Assembly (NCBI GenBank): GCA_022842225.1
Contig: JALHPX010000033.1
Coordinates: forward strand, 1-13,463
From: a bacterium
GTDB taxonomy: Bacteria > Bdellovibrionota > FAC87 > UBA2466
Direction: 5' to 3'
Length of the DNA: 13,463 bases
Shown: positions 1 to 6,704 of the stretch, one piece after another
Layout of the letters: each line of letters opens with the position of its first letter
Position numbering within the stretch: position 1 is the first letter of the stretch
Notes under the pieces: generated by a model
The model's database searches: none
What the model saw: only the letters and a program-made list of their open reading frames with translations
Told to the model about the DNA's origin: nothing
Translations under genes and position numbers: made by a program

Positions 1-673
1 GGCGATGATACACATCCAGCGGAGTGCCTTGCTGTTCAATCTGACCGGCGCGCAAGACGACGATTTTATCGGCCAACGTCATTGCTTCTACTTGATCATG
101 AGTAACGTAAACAGCCGTCGCGCCCATGGATTGACGCAGGCGAGCGATCTCAATGCGCATCTTGGTGCGTAGCGAGGCGTCCAAATTGGAAAGCGGCTCG
201 TCGAACAAAAACACTTTTGGATTTCTCACCAACGCCCGGCCCATCGCTACCCGCTGGCGCTGCCCGCCGGAGAGCTGCTTTGGTTTGCGCTGAAGATAAG
301 GAACCAATCCCAAAACATCCGCCGCTTTTTGAATGCGGGCTTCTGCCTGGTCTTTTGGAATCTTCAACGACGTCAGTCCAAAACGCAGATTCTCATAAAC
401 CGTCATGTGTGGATAAAGCGCGTACGATTGAAACACCATCGAAACGCCGCGCTTAAAGGGAGGCACATCGTTTACGCGTTCCCCGGCGATAATCACGTCG
501 CCTTCCGAGGGAGTTTCAAGGCCGGCAATCATGCGCAGTAACGTGGATTTTCCACAGCCGGAGGGCCCGACTAAAACCGTTAATTGGTCGCTTTCCATGC
601 GAACGGACAGTTTGGAAATGATCTCTGTTTTACCGAATCGCTTCGCGACATTTTGAAGAACTACACTGGCCAT
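1..673 (-). CDS. MalK/UgpC-like sugar ABC transporter ATPase (partial, 3' end outside window)
   Basis: ATP-hydrolysing subunit of a CUT1 (carbohydrate uptake) ABC importer, acting on the cytoplasmic face of the inner membrane with the two permeases encoded just upstream. Starts at ATG (673-671), 13 bases after the MalG-like stop; 224 codons are visible and the frame is open to the left edge. All nucleotide-binding motifs are present in order: Walker A GPSGCGKST (residues 36-44), Q-loop FQSYALYPHM (Q82), signature LSGGQ (134-138), Walker B FLFDEP (155-160) with D-loop SNLD, and switch histidine H192 in VTHDQVEAM. The SYALYPHMTVYENL and EQQGTPLDVY stretches are typical of MalK/UgpC proteins that also have a C-terminal regulatory domain, which would lie outside the window. 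Substrate is inferred from the neighbouring beta-amylase and binding protein (maltose or maltodextrin); the ATPase alone does not show it, as such subunits are often shared between sugar systems. Confidence 0.96.
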   Translation of the reverse strand, partial: MASVVLQNVAKRFGKTEIISKLSVRMESDQLTVLVGPSGCGKSTLLRMIAGLETPSEGDVIIAGERVNDVPPFKRGVSMVFQSYALYPHMTVYENLRFGLTSLKIPKDQAEARIQKAADVLGLVPYLQRKPKQLSGGQRQRVAMGRALVRNPKVFLFDEPLSNLDASLRTKMRIEIARLRQSMGATAVYVTHDQVEAMTLADKIVVLRAGQIEQQGTPLDVYHR

Positions 674-686
674 TTAGATACCCCTA

Positions 687-1514
687 CTATCCCTTCACCG
701 CGCCAGAGGTCAAACCACTGACAATCTGCCTTTGGCAAATCAGCACCAAAAGCACAAGCGGGAGGGTAACGACTACGGAAGCTGCCATGATATGCCCCCA
801 CGGCAGCTCGTATTGCGAACTCCCGCTTAGCATTGCAATGGCAACAGGCACTGTGCGCTTATCGCTGGAGAGCGTAAACGTCAGGGCAAATAGAAACTCA
901 TTCCAAGCGGCGATAAAAGCCAGCAAGCCCGTGGTTGCAATCGCGGGCTTGGCCAGTGGAAGGAAAACCTTCCACAGCATCTTCAACGGGCCGCAGCCAT
1001 CCAAAATGGCGGCTTCCTCGAGCTCCTTGGGGAGCGCCTGCAGAAACCCACGCAACACCCAAACCGTAAAAGGCAGCACCAAGCAGAGATAACAAAACGT
1101 GAGTCCCGCCAGGCTGTTGTAAAGATTTAGGTACCGAATCAATTCAAACATACCCGAGAGCACGGCGATCTGCGGGAACATGGACACCGACAGGATGGTC
1201 ATCAGAATCAGCGCCCTACCCCGAAACCGCACCCTTGCTAAGGAAAAGGACGACAAGAGCGCGATGATAAGCGACAGAATCACCGTCAGACCTGAGACCA
1301 CGACGGAATTCACCAGACTCTGAATGAAGCTCTCCTCGCTAAAGAGTTCGATGTAGTTGCGCAGGCTAGGATTGGTGGGGAAGAGCTGGACGTTAAAGAG
1401 GCTGCTGCCGCTCTTTAGGCTCGTCACAATCGCCCAGTAAAAAGGAAACACGGCGTAGAAAATAATGACCGTGACGATCGCATAGAACACTACTTTTTCG
1501 AACCGGTTTTTCAT
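687..1514 (-). CDS. MalG-like sugar ABC transporter permease
   Basis: Inner-membrane permease (275 residues) of a CUT1 sugar importer, second transmembrane subunit. It begins with a short basic N-terminus followed by a hydrophobic segment (about 8-30), then further membrane spans near 65-90, 103-125, 135-155, 190-215 and 243-262, six in total as usual for MalG. The cytoplasmic coupling loop is clear: EEAAILDG with E167, A168, A169 and G173, followed by the FLPLAKPAI stretch (184-192), which contacts the ATPase. Start ATG (1514-1512) lies 1 base after the stop of the MalF-like gene, so translation is probably coupled; no strong Shine-Dalgarno sequence is visible. Length and topology are normal for the family. 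Substrate maltose/maltodextrin is inferred from operon context; trehalose or another disaccharide is possible. Confidence 0.95.
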   Translation of the reverse strand: MKNRFEKVVFYAIVTVIIFYAVFPFYWAIVTSLKSGSSLFNVQLFPTNPSLRNYIELFSEESFIQSLVNSVVVSGLTVILSLIIALLSSFSLARVRFRGRALILMTILSVSMFPQIAVLSGMFELIRYLNLYNSLAGLTFCYLCLVLPFTVWVLRGFLQALPKELEEAAILDGCGPLKMLWKVFLPLAKPAIATTGLLAFIAAWNEFLFALTFTLSSDKRTVPVAIAMLSGSSQYELPWGHIMAASVVVTLPLVLLVLICQRQIVSGLTSGAVKG

Positions 1515-1515
1515 C

Positions 1516-2463
1516 TTACGATTCCCGCTGCGAAGGACGAATCAGCCACAAATAGCCGACCGTGAAAAATCCAATAATCAAAAAGATCAAAACCGAAGCA
1601 GCCGATCCACTGCCGAATTCTTGAAACTCCATCAGGCGTTGACGGGCGTAGACGCTCATTGTCGCGGTACCCTTGGTTGTACCTGCCATGACGTAGACCA
1701 GGTCAAAAATCCGCAGCGCATCGAGCGAGCGGAAAATTACGGCGATCGAAATCGTAGGCTTAATCAGCGGCAAGGTGATGGAAAAGAAGGTCTTTAAGCG
1801 CGAGTCGCAGTCTAATTTGGCGGCTTCATAAACGTCCTTAGGCACCATTTGCAAACCCGCTAGGATCAATAGCGCCATAAAGGGCGTGGTCTTCCACACG
1901 TCGACAAAGATCAGCGCTGCCATCGTGGTCGATGGATTCGCGAGCCACGCCACCGGCTGCTCCAACACTCCTAGGAGCACCAAGATATGGTTCACCACAC
2001 CGTAGATATCGTTAAACATCCACGTCCACATCTTCGCCGAAACAACCGTAGGCACCGCCCAAGGGATCAAAACAGCTGCCCGCAACAGCCCCCGTCCGGG
2101 AAACGTGCTGTTTAGGACCAGCGCAATGCCGAGACCAAATAAAGTCTCTAACCCTACGGAGACGACGCTAAAGACCACGGTATTCCAAACCGCGGTCCAC
2201 CAGTCGGGATCCGAAAGGACGGTGGTGTAATTGGAAAAGCCTACAAATTGCGCTTCGTCTAAAGCGAGTAGCGAGGCGTCTGTAAAGCTAAGCCAGAAGG
2301 TGCCAAAGAGCGGGCGACCCGCCACGACTAAAAGTGCAATCAGCGTTGGCGCGAGAAATACCCAAGCCCAGAGCACTCTGGAATACAGCAAAAAATTCCA
2401 AAACCGCTTCATCAATCCCGGTTCAGGGATTGCGAGTAAGGGGGTCGATTCTGTCGCTTGCAC
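1516..2463 (-). CDS. MalF-like sugar ABC transporter permease, GTG start
   Basis: First transmembrane subunit (315 residues) of the CUT1 sugar importer. Hydrophobic segments appear near 30-50, 90-118, 128-150, 180-205, 235-262 and 288-308. The ATPase-coupling EAA loop is present (YEAAKLDCDSRLKTFFSITL, beginning at Y212), with E213, A214 and A215, but the usually invariant glycine of EAA-xxD-G is a cysteine (C219). The start is read as GTG at 2463-2461 because an AGGAG ribosome-binding site lies 10 bases upstream; an in-frame ATG at codon 18 (MKRFWNFLL) is the alternative and would remove only a hydrophilic tail. It follows the binding-protein gene by 33 bases and precedes the MalG-like gene by 1 base. 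The size is close to ThuF/SugA-type permeases and lacks the large periplasmic loop of enterobacterial MalF. Confidence 0.95.
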   Translation of the reverse strand: MQATESTPLLAIPEPGLMKRFWNFLLYSRVLWAWVFLAPTLIALLVVAGRPLFGTFWLSFTDASLLALDEAQFVGFSNYTTVLSDPDWWTAVWNTVVFSVVSVGLETLFGLGIALVLNSTFPGRGLLRAAVLIPWAVPTVVSAKMWTWMFNDIYGVVNHILVLLGVLEQPVAWLANPSTTMAALIFVDVWKTTPFMALLILAGLQMVPKDVYEAAKLDCDSRLKTFFSITLPLIKPTISIAVIFRSLDALRIFDLVYVMAGTTKGTATMSVYARQRLMEFQEFGSGSAASVLIFLIIGFFTVGYLWLIRPSQRES

Positions 2464-2473
2464 TTTAAGAACG

Positions 2474-2478
2474 CTCCT
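2474..2478 (-). promoter_or_regulatory. Ribosome binding site of the MalF-like permease (AGGAG)
   Basis: AGGAG on the minus strand, 10 bases before the GTG at 2463-2461. It decides the GTG start over the internal ATG at codon 18, which has no comparable purine-rich stretch. Confidence 0.6.
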
Positions 2479-2496
2479 AACCTTCTTACCAGCTCA

Positions 2497-3792
2497 TTAC
2501 CACTTGCCACCGTTGGAGGTCTTAGCAAGGCGTGCTTCGAGTTTCTTCAGACTGGATTCTGCAGTCTCGGCCTGAGAGAGAACCGCGTGAACCGAATTCC
2601 AAAACTCCGCGCTGAGGCGATTGTATTTGGTCTTGGTCGGACCCGCTGGGCGAGGAACTGCGCTCAGGAAAACTTGCTTTAACTCTTTCAAATGCGGATT
2701 GGCTTTCAGTACCTCGGCATCGCTATACAGAGCGACGCGGGTTGGATTGAAGCTGCCTTTGATGGCCCGCATTTTTTGTTGCTCAAATCCGGTGAGGAAT
2801 TTCGCCAGGTCCACGGCTTCTTTTGGGTTCTTCGTGTACTTCGAGACCCCGAGCGACCAGCCGCCGAGGGTTGCTGCGCGAGGTCCTCCCGCCGTGCCAG
2901 AAGGCAGCGACGTCATGACGACTTTGCCCTTCACAGCACTGTCTTTGGAATTCAAAAGTGCCCAAGCATATGGCCAGTTGCGCATGAAAATCGATTTGCC
3001 CGATTGGAAAATGCCACGCGCTTCTTCTTCGCTATAGCTCAAAACACCTTCCGGAGTGATGGAGCCTTTTTTGCCGACCCACGAAGCAACCAAACCGATG
3101 GCCTTTGCCGCTTGTGGATTATTGATGGTCACAGCACCTTTATCGTCGACAATCGTGCCGCCGCCGGTGCTAGCCACCCATTCCAGAGCGTTGCAGGTCA
3201 AGCCTTCGTACGCGCGGCCTTGGTACACAAAGCCCCAGAGCTCCGCGTTGCCGGCTGCGTGTTCTTTTTCCAGAATCAGCTTGGCGACTTTTCCCATTTC
3301 TTCCCAAGTTTGTGGAACTTTCTGGCCGTATTTTTTGAGTAAGTCAGCACGGTAGTAAAGAACGCCGCCGTCCATGAACCATGGCAGTGCTACGACTTTC
3401 CCGTCCGCTTTATTACTATTTAAAGCGCCGGCTACGTGTTCCGAAATTTCTTTTTCCGATAAGTGCGGAGTGAGGTCTAGTAAATGAGAAGCCAAGATGC
3501 CTGGCCACACCACGTCGATTTGATACAGGTCGACATCGGCAGAACCAGCGCTGAGCAGCTGCTGGTAAAGACCTAGGCGCTCATTGCTATCATTAGGAGT
3601 GGAGAGAATTTCCACTCGCTGGCCCGTTTTTTTGGACCATTCGTTTGTGCCTTCAATGCACAAATCGCGTTCGATCCCGTTGGAACCGCACGAAACTGTA
3701 ATTTTCTTGGCAGCGTCCGCATGCGCGCTCGCTCCCACCCCTGCTACTAACCCCAGAACCCCAGCCAACAAGAAATTTCGCAACTGTCTCAC
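2497..3792 (-). CDS. Extracellular sugar-binding protein of ABC importer (ThuE/maltose-binding type)
   Basis: Periplasmic solute-binding protein, family 1 (carbohydrate), 431 residues from the chosen start. It captures the sugar in the periplasm and delivers it to the MalFG-like permeases. The start is GTG at 3792-3790: it has GGAGG 5 bases upstream and gives a textbook signal peptide (basic RQLRN, hydrophobic core, AHA before D26). An ATG 15 codons further upstream (3837) is in frame, 1 base after the beta-amylase stop, but has no ribosome-binding site and would put a charged stretch before the hydrophobic core. The YQIDVVWPGILASHLLDL-like block, the PWFMDGGVLYYRADLLKKYG block and the later ARGIFQSGKSIFMRNWPYAW block are characteristic of the trehalose/maltose-binding (ThuE/LpqY-like) group. 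Two cysteines (SCGSN and RDLC near the mature N-terminus) may form a disulfide. Maltose as ligand is inferred from the adjacent beta-amylase. Confidence 0.94.
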   Translation of the reverse strand: MRQLRNFLLAGVLGLVAGVGASAHADAAKKITVSCGSNGIERDLCIEGTNEWSKKTGQRVEILSTPNDSNERLGLYQQLLSAGSADVDLYQIDVVWPGILASHLLDLTPHLSEKEISEHVAGALNSNKADGKVVALPWFMDGGVLYYRADLLKKYGQKVPQTWEEMGKVAKLILEKEHAAGNAELWGFVYQGRAYEGLTCNALEWVASTGGGTIVDDKGAVTINNPQAAKAIGLVASWVGKKGSITPEGVLSYSEEEARGIFQSGKSIFMRNWPYAWALLNSKDSAVKGKVVMTSLPSGTAGGPRAATLGGWSLGVSKYTKNPKEAVDLAKFLTGFEQQKMRAIKGSFNPTRVALYSDAEVLKANPHLKELKQVFLSAVPRPAGPTKTKYNRLSAEFWNSVHAVLSQAETAESSLKKLEARLAKTSNGGKW

Positions 3793-3797
3793 GTCCG

Positions 3798-3802
3798 CCT
3801 CC
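3798..3802 (-). promoter_or_regulatory. Ribosome binding site deciding the GTG start of the sugar-binding protein (GGAGG)
   Basis: GGAGG on the minus strand, 5 bases before the GTG at 3792-3790. This match plus the signal peptide that begins there is why the upstream ATG at 3837 was not used. Confidence 0.65.
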
Positions 3803-3838
3803 AATAAAAACCAGCGCCGGGTAAAACCGAACCGCATC

Positions 3839-5578
3839 CTAATGATTTTCTGTTTTCGCCTCCGAGTTAGCTAACATCAAGACCTTTTGACTACAAGGCA
3901 ACTCCGGGTGCTCCCGGTCGCTTACGCTCTTCAGTCGAGCGAAGAAATCGCGTGCCGTATCGCTCTGCATGGCCGTCGAAAGACGCAGCAAGCTCAGCCC
4001 ATGAATGTGGGAATATTCCCGCACAACGCGCTCCATTCGGCCCAAGGCCTCTGGATTGTAGACATTGCCCTCCAGGGCATTCTCTAAATAAAGAGGAACT
4101 CCGTGCTCTCGGCCCAGTAATGCGTAGGCGCGTACCAAATCCCGGGCGCCCGAGCGAGCTTGAAGTTGGCGGCCCTCGCTAGCGTGGATGCAATTGCTGC
4201 AATGGCCAAAATGTCCGCCGTCCATATCCATGCAAGGTAACCGGCAGCTATCCATCTCAGCGCAGGTGAAGATACCAACCCAGTCGGACCGTTTGCGCAA
4301 AGGAACTAAGACATCGGTAAAGATCTGATTCAAGCCTGCGCCGAGCTCCGGGGCCCATTGCTTGGGCTGCCAAGCATGGGGAGAGGCTTGGCCATTTTTG
4401 TGAGCGCCCCTAGTAGTGGTAAGGCCAGCGGTCAGCAGCGGCAATCGATCCTGCCACTGCCAATGCACGCCACCGGTTTTCATCGCGAGACGCTTTTTAT
4501 TGAGCGCACTTCCTTCGGCGTGAAAAATGTCGGTAGCGACATTGCCGAGCTTGAGTCCCGCTTTAAGCAATGCCGAATGGTACCAATCAAAAAAGTCCTG
4601 GCCCATCGCGCTGTACTGACGGTGGTGCGAAAAGAATTCGCTTACCTCGGCGTGGTTCTTTAGGACCACCACTTCAGCAAACGATCTAAACGCGTAAGGC
4701 AGCTCAGGCGTTGACCAAGACGCGTTGAGCTCCTCAATGGTGGCGTATTTTTCTGCAAGCCATTTTTGGAAATCCGCTACGGCGGCGACGGAGCAATGTT
4801 GAAGCACGCCGCGCCCAGGGAACTCAGCTTCAGACATCGTGCCCGGAGGCGGCTTAGCGCGATCATGGCTATGGTAGGCGGGATAAACCAATTCACCCGC
4901 GGGTCCCATCCCAATCACTAGCTTCGAAATAATTTCGACCATGTTGATGCCATTGGGATGGTCATCGTCTGCGAAGTTGAGCGGGTTGCTGATGAAGTCG
5001 AGAAACCCATGATAAAAGTCCTGGATATCCTGCATCACGCCGTCGAGTCCCCAGGGCGAAATCGCCTCGGTATTCGTGTTGCCGTATTCGCTGACGTAGG
5101 CCCACCCATTTTTAATGATCTTCGAAACCACGAAATTAGGAATGCCGATGTGCACACCGCCGGGATCGTTCACGTTGCCCCCGTAGCGGTGCTTGGACAA
5201 AATCGGAGCGAGTTTTAGGCCTTTTGAGTGAATGAGTTTAAAGAGCTTAACGTAGTACTTCCAATTGAAAGACGAAGGACTACGTCCTTCGGCAATATGC
5301 GCAAGTCCCCACCACACATCCAGGGAAACTGTCTCGACTCCGTTGCGTTTGGCGATCTCTAACAACCCCGCCAAGTTGGACCACTCGGTGGCGCCTTCCC
5401 AATCTTCATTGCGCGTATCGGCAACGAGTGGCGGGCCAAGCACCATGATCTCGAGCACGCCTGTTGCGGAAACCCTATACAGAACTATGTCGGTATCTTT
5501 TGGTTCGTTTGCAAACGTGAGTACGCTTGAAAGAAACAAACAAAAAACCACCGAGATGATGGAAATACTTTTCTTCAT
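3839..5578 (-). CDS. Secreted beta-amylase, glycoside hydrolase family 14
   Basis: Exo-acting amylase (579 residues) expected to release beta-maltose from the non-reducing ends of starch or glycogen-like glucans (EC 3.2.1.2). Residues 1-23 are a Sec signal peptide (KK, hydrophobic core, TFA before N24). The GH14 barrel is recognisable along its length: DVWWG (D87), the flexible-loop stretch GGNVND (133-138), AISPW (172-176), GMGPAGELVYP with catalytic acid E229, PGRG (255-258), GGVHW (369-373), FTCAEM (437-442, the inner loop with T438) and LYLENAL with catalytic base E499, then LSLLRLS. Odd points: HRYGGNVND replaces the usual HQCGGNVGD, and an insertion after EMDS carries four cysteines (C445, C449, C460, C463). 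No carbohydrate-binding module follows the barrel. First gene of the operon with the sugar importer; the ATG has no clear Shine-Dalgarno sequence. Family assignment is by motif recognition, and activity is inferred from the retained catalytic pair. Confidence 0.93.
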   Translation of the reverse strand: MKKSISIISVVFCLFLSSVLTFANEPKDTDIVLYRVSATGVLEIMVLGPPLVADTRNEDWEGATEWSNLAGLLEIAKRNGVETVSLDVWWGLAHIAEGRSPSSFNWKYYVKLFKLIHSKGLKLAPILSKHRYGGNVNDPGGVHIGIPNFVVSKIIKNGWAYVSEYGNTNTEAISPWGLDGVMQDIQDFYHGFLDFISNPLNFADDDHPNGINMVEIISKLVIGMGPAGELVYPAYHSHDRAKPPPGTMSEAEFPGRGVLQHCSVAAVADFQKWLAEKYATIEELNASWSTPELPYAFRSFAEVVVLKNHAEVSEFFSHHRQYSAMGQDFFDWYHSALLKAGLKLGNVATDIFHAEGSALNKKRLAMKTGGVHWQWQDRLPLLTAGLTTTRGAHKNGQASPHAWQPKQWAPELGAGLNQIFTDVLVPLRKRSDWVGIFTCAEMDSCRLPCMDMDGGHFGHCSNCIHASEGRQLQARSGARDLVRAYALLGREHGVPLYLENALEGNVYNPEALGRMERVVREYSHIHGLSLLRLSTAMQSDTARDFFARLKSVSDREHPELPCSQKVLMLANSEAKTENH

Positions 5579-5640
5579 CTAATTCGTGTCGAAAGCGTCT
5601 AGTTGTCTAAAAACCTGTTCAATTCAAACTTGCGAATTAG
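5579..5640 (-). promoter_or_regulatory. Leader inverted repeat abutting the beta-amylase start codon
   Basis: CTAATTCG (5579-5586 on the plus strand) and its exact complement CGAATTAG (5633-5640) are separated by 46 bases. In the mRNA the second arm ends directly at the AUG. Pairing would hide the initiation region, so a translational control element is possible. The arm is only 8 bp and AT-rich, so chance is a serious alternative. Confidence 0.25.
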
Positions 5641-5696
5641 GAAGAGTACGCCTCAAAAAATGAATACACGTACCCTGCCCCTCCAAAACCTGAGGT

Positions 5697-5708
5697 CGTG
5701 GTACCACG
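5697..5708. promoter_or_regulatory. Perfect 12-bp palindrome upstream of the beta-amylase operon, possible operator
   Basis: CGTGGTACCACG is a perfect palindrome centred about 125 bases upstream of the beta-amylase start, in the only non-coding stretch before the operon. Its place fits an operator for a sugar-responsive repressor or activator, but no regulator of the operon is encoded in the window and no second copy was seen. No convincing -35/-10 pair was found in 5579-5830. Confidence 0.3.
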
Positions 5709-5830
5709 CGTTTTTAAGAAACGTAAAGTTCATCTTGTTTGAATCCTGAATAATTACGGCAAGATGATGACCGGGCTGACTTGAAAAAATCTTGACAGAA
5801 ACCAAAAGCGACGACCCATGGCAGCGTTCG

Positions 5831-6616
5831 CTACAGACCTTCGCGGCACCAATTCCACCAGCGGTGCGCATCTTCTTGCGGATCATTGACGAGCGTCGGC
5901 TCCGCAAATTCAATGCTAGCCTGCATTCCCTCGCGCAGACTGGCGAGCTTCCAGAGATGGCTGACAAATAAATCGCTGCCGATATAGGCGGCCGTTCTCA
6001 TCTGATCGTGGTTCGATCCATACCGAATGCGAAAAGGTTGAATCGGAAACTCGTAGCGCTTGGCAATCACAAGCGGCCCCCAACGCCAGGGCTTTTGCTC
6101 GTCCACCGTAGTTGTCCCCGAGGGAAAAATCGCGACATTCTGCGCATCGTTTACGATCCGCGGCGCCACAGCATCTGCCGCATTCTTGCGTGACTCGCGA
6201 TTGTCACGGTCCACAAACACAGTTCCCACCGAGCACATCGCATCGCCAAAAAGGGGCCAACTGGCTAATTGCTTCTTTGCGATAAAAACGACGGGCGAAA
6301 GCGACATCAGAAGCGGGATATCTAGGTAACTAGAGTGATTGCCCAAGTAGAGACATGCCTTGCGCTCAGGCGGATGCCCAACGACCTTTAGCTCAATGGC
6401 CAAGACATCCAACATATCGCGACCCCAGCCCATCATAATCGGATGACAATCCGACTGCTTCGCTTCTGCACCCTTAGCCTTCGCGTTCGCGCGAATCTTA
6501 AATACTGCCTTGTTAGTCCCAGCCACTACCTGAAAAATCCGCCGAGCCGGCCCCCAATTATTCCCGCGGGCACCCGCCGTCACAAAGGTAGGTAACGTAT
6601 CGATAGCAGAGCTCAT
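5831..6616 (-). CDS. 1-acyl-glycerol-3-phosphate acyltransferase-like protein (PlsC family)
   Basis: Lysophospholipid acyltransferase superfamily protein, 261 residues from the ATG at 6616. It would transfer an acyl chain to a lysophospholipid or related acceptor at the inner membrane. Block I is NHSSYLD (93-99, catalytic H94 and D99), block II is VFVDRDN (133-139), and block III is FPSGTTT (164-170), where the usual FPEGT glutamate is replaced by serine. Block IV is the proline-containing PIQPFRIRYG stretch. No long N-terminal transmembrane span is seen, so it may be a peripheral membrane protein. Start is uncertain: an in-frame GTG at 6640, directly after a stop codon, would add eight residues, and neither start has a clear ribosome-binding site. 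It lies about 90 bases after the beta-propeller gene on the same strand, so co-transcription is likely. The E-to-S change makes acceptor and even activity uncertain. Confidence 0.85.
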   Translation of the reverse strand: MSSAIDTLPTFVTAGARGNNWGPARRIFQVVAGTNKAVFKIRANAKAKGAEAKQSDCHPIMMGWGRDMLDVLAIELKVVGHPPERKACLYLGNHSSYLDIPLLMSLSPVVFIAKKQLASWPLFGDAMCSVGTVFVDRDNRESRKNAADAVAPRIVNDAQNVAIFPSGTTTVDEQKPWRWGPLVIAKRYEFPIQPFRIRYGSNHDQMRTAAYIGSDLFVSHLWKLASLREGMQASIEFAEPTLVNDPQEDAHRWWNWCREGL

Positions 6617-6704
6617 GGCGAAGGATACTAGCGAGCCCACCTAATAATGGCAAAGCCCCGTTACTCTCGTTTTTGCGCAAGTTACGTACCCTATCGCACG
6701 GTGC

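Noticed and set aside
2692..3342. 216-residue plus-strand open frame antisense to the sugar-binding protein
   Set aside because: The opposite strand encodes a clear binding protein; the plus frame has no recognisable content or ribosome-binding site.
3793..3837. Upstream ATG start (3837) for the sugar-binding protein with a Tat-like TRRWFLL stretch
   Set aside because: No ribosome-binding site, and the stretch is followed by charged residues rather than a hydrophobic core; the GTG at 3792 gives a normal Sec signal peptide with GGAGG.
5780..5800. TTGACA on the plus strand as a -35 promoter box
   Set aside because: No -10 at proper spacing, and it would point into the antisense of the PlsC-like gene.
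5653..5967. 104-residue minus-strand frame overlapping the 3' end of the PlsC-like gene and the operon leader
   Set aside because: Overlaps a recognised gene in another frame, is Arg/Ser-rich, and has no ribosome-binding site.
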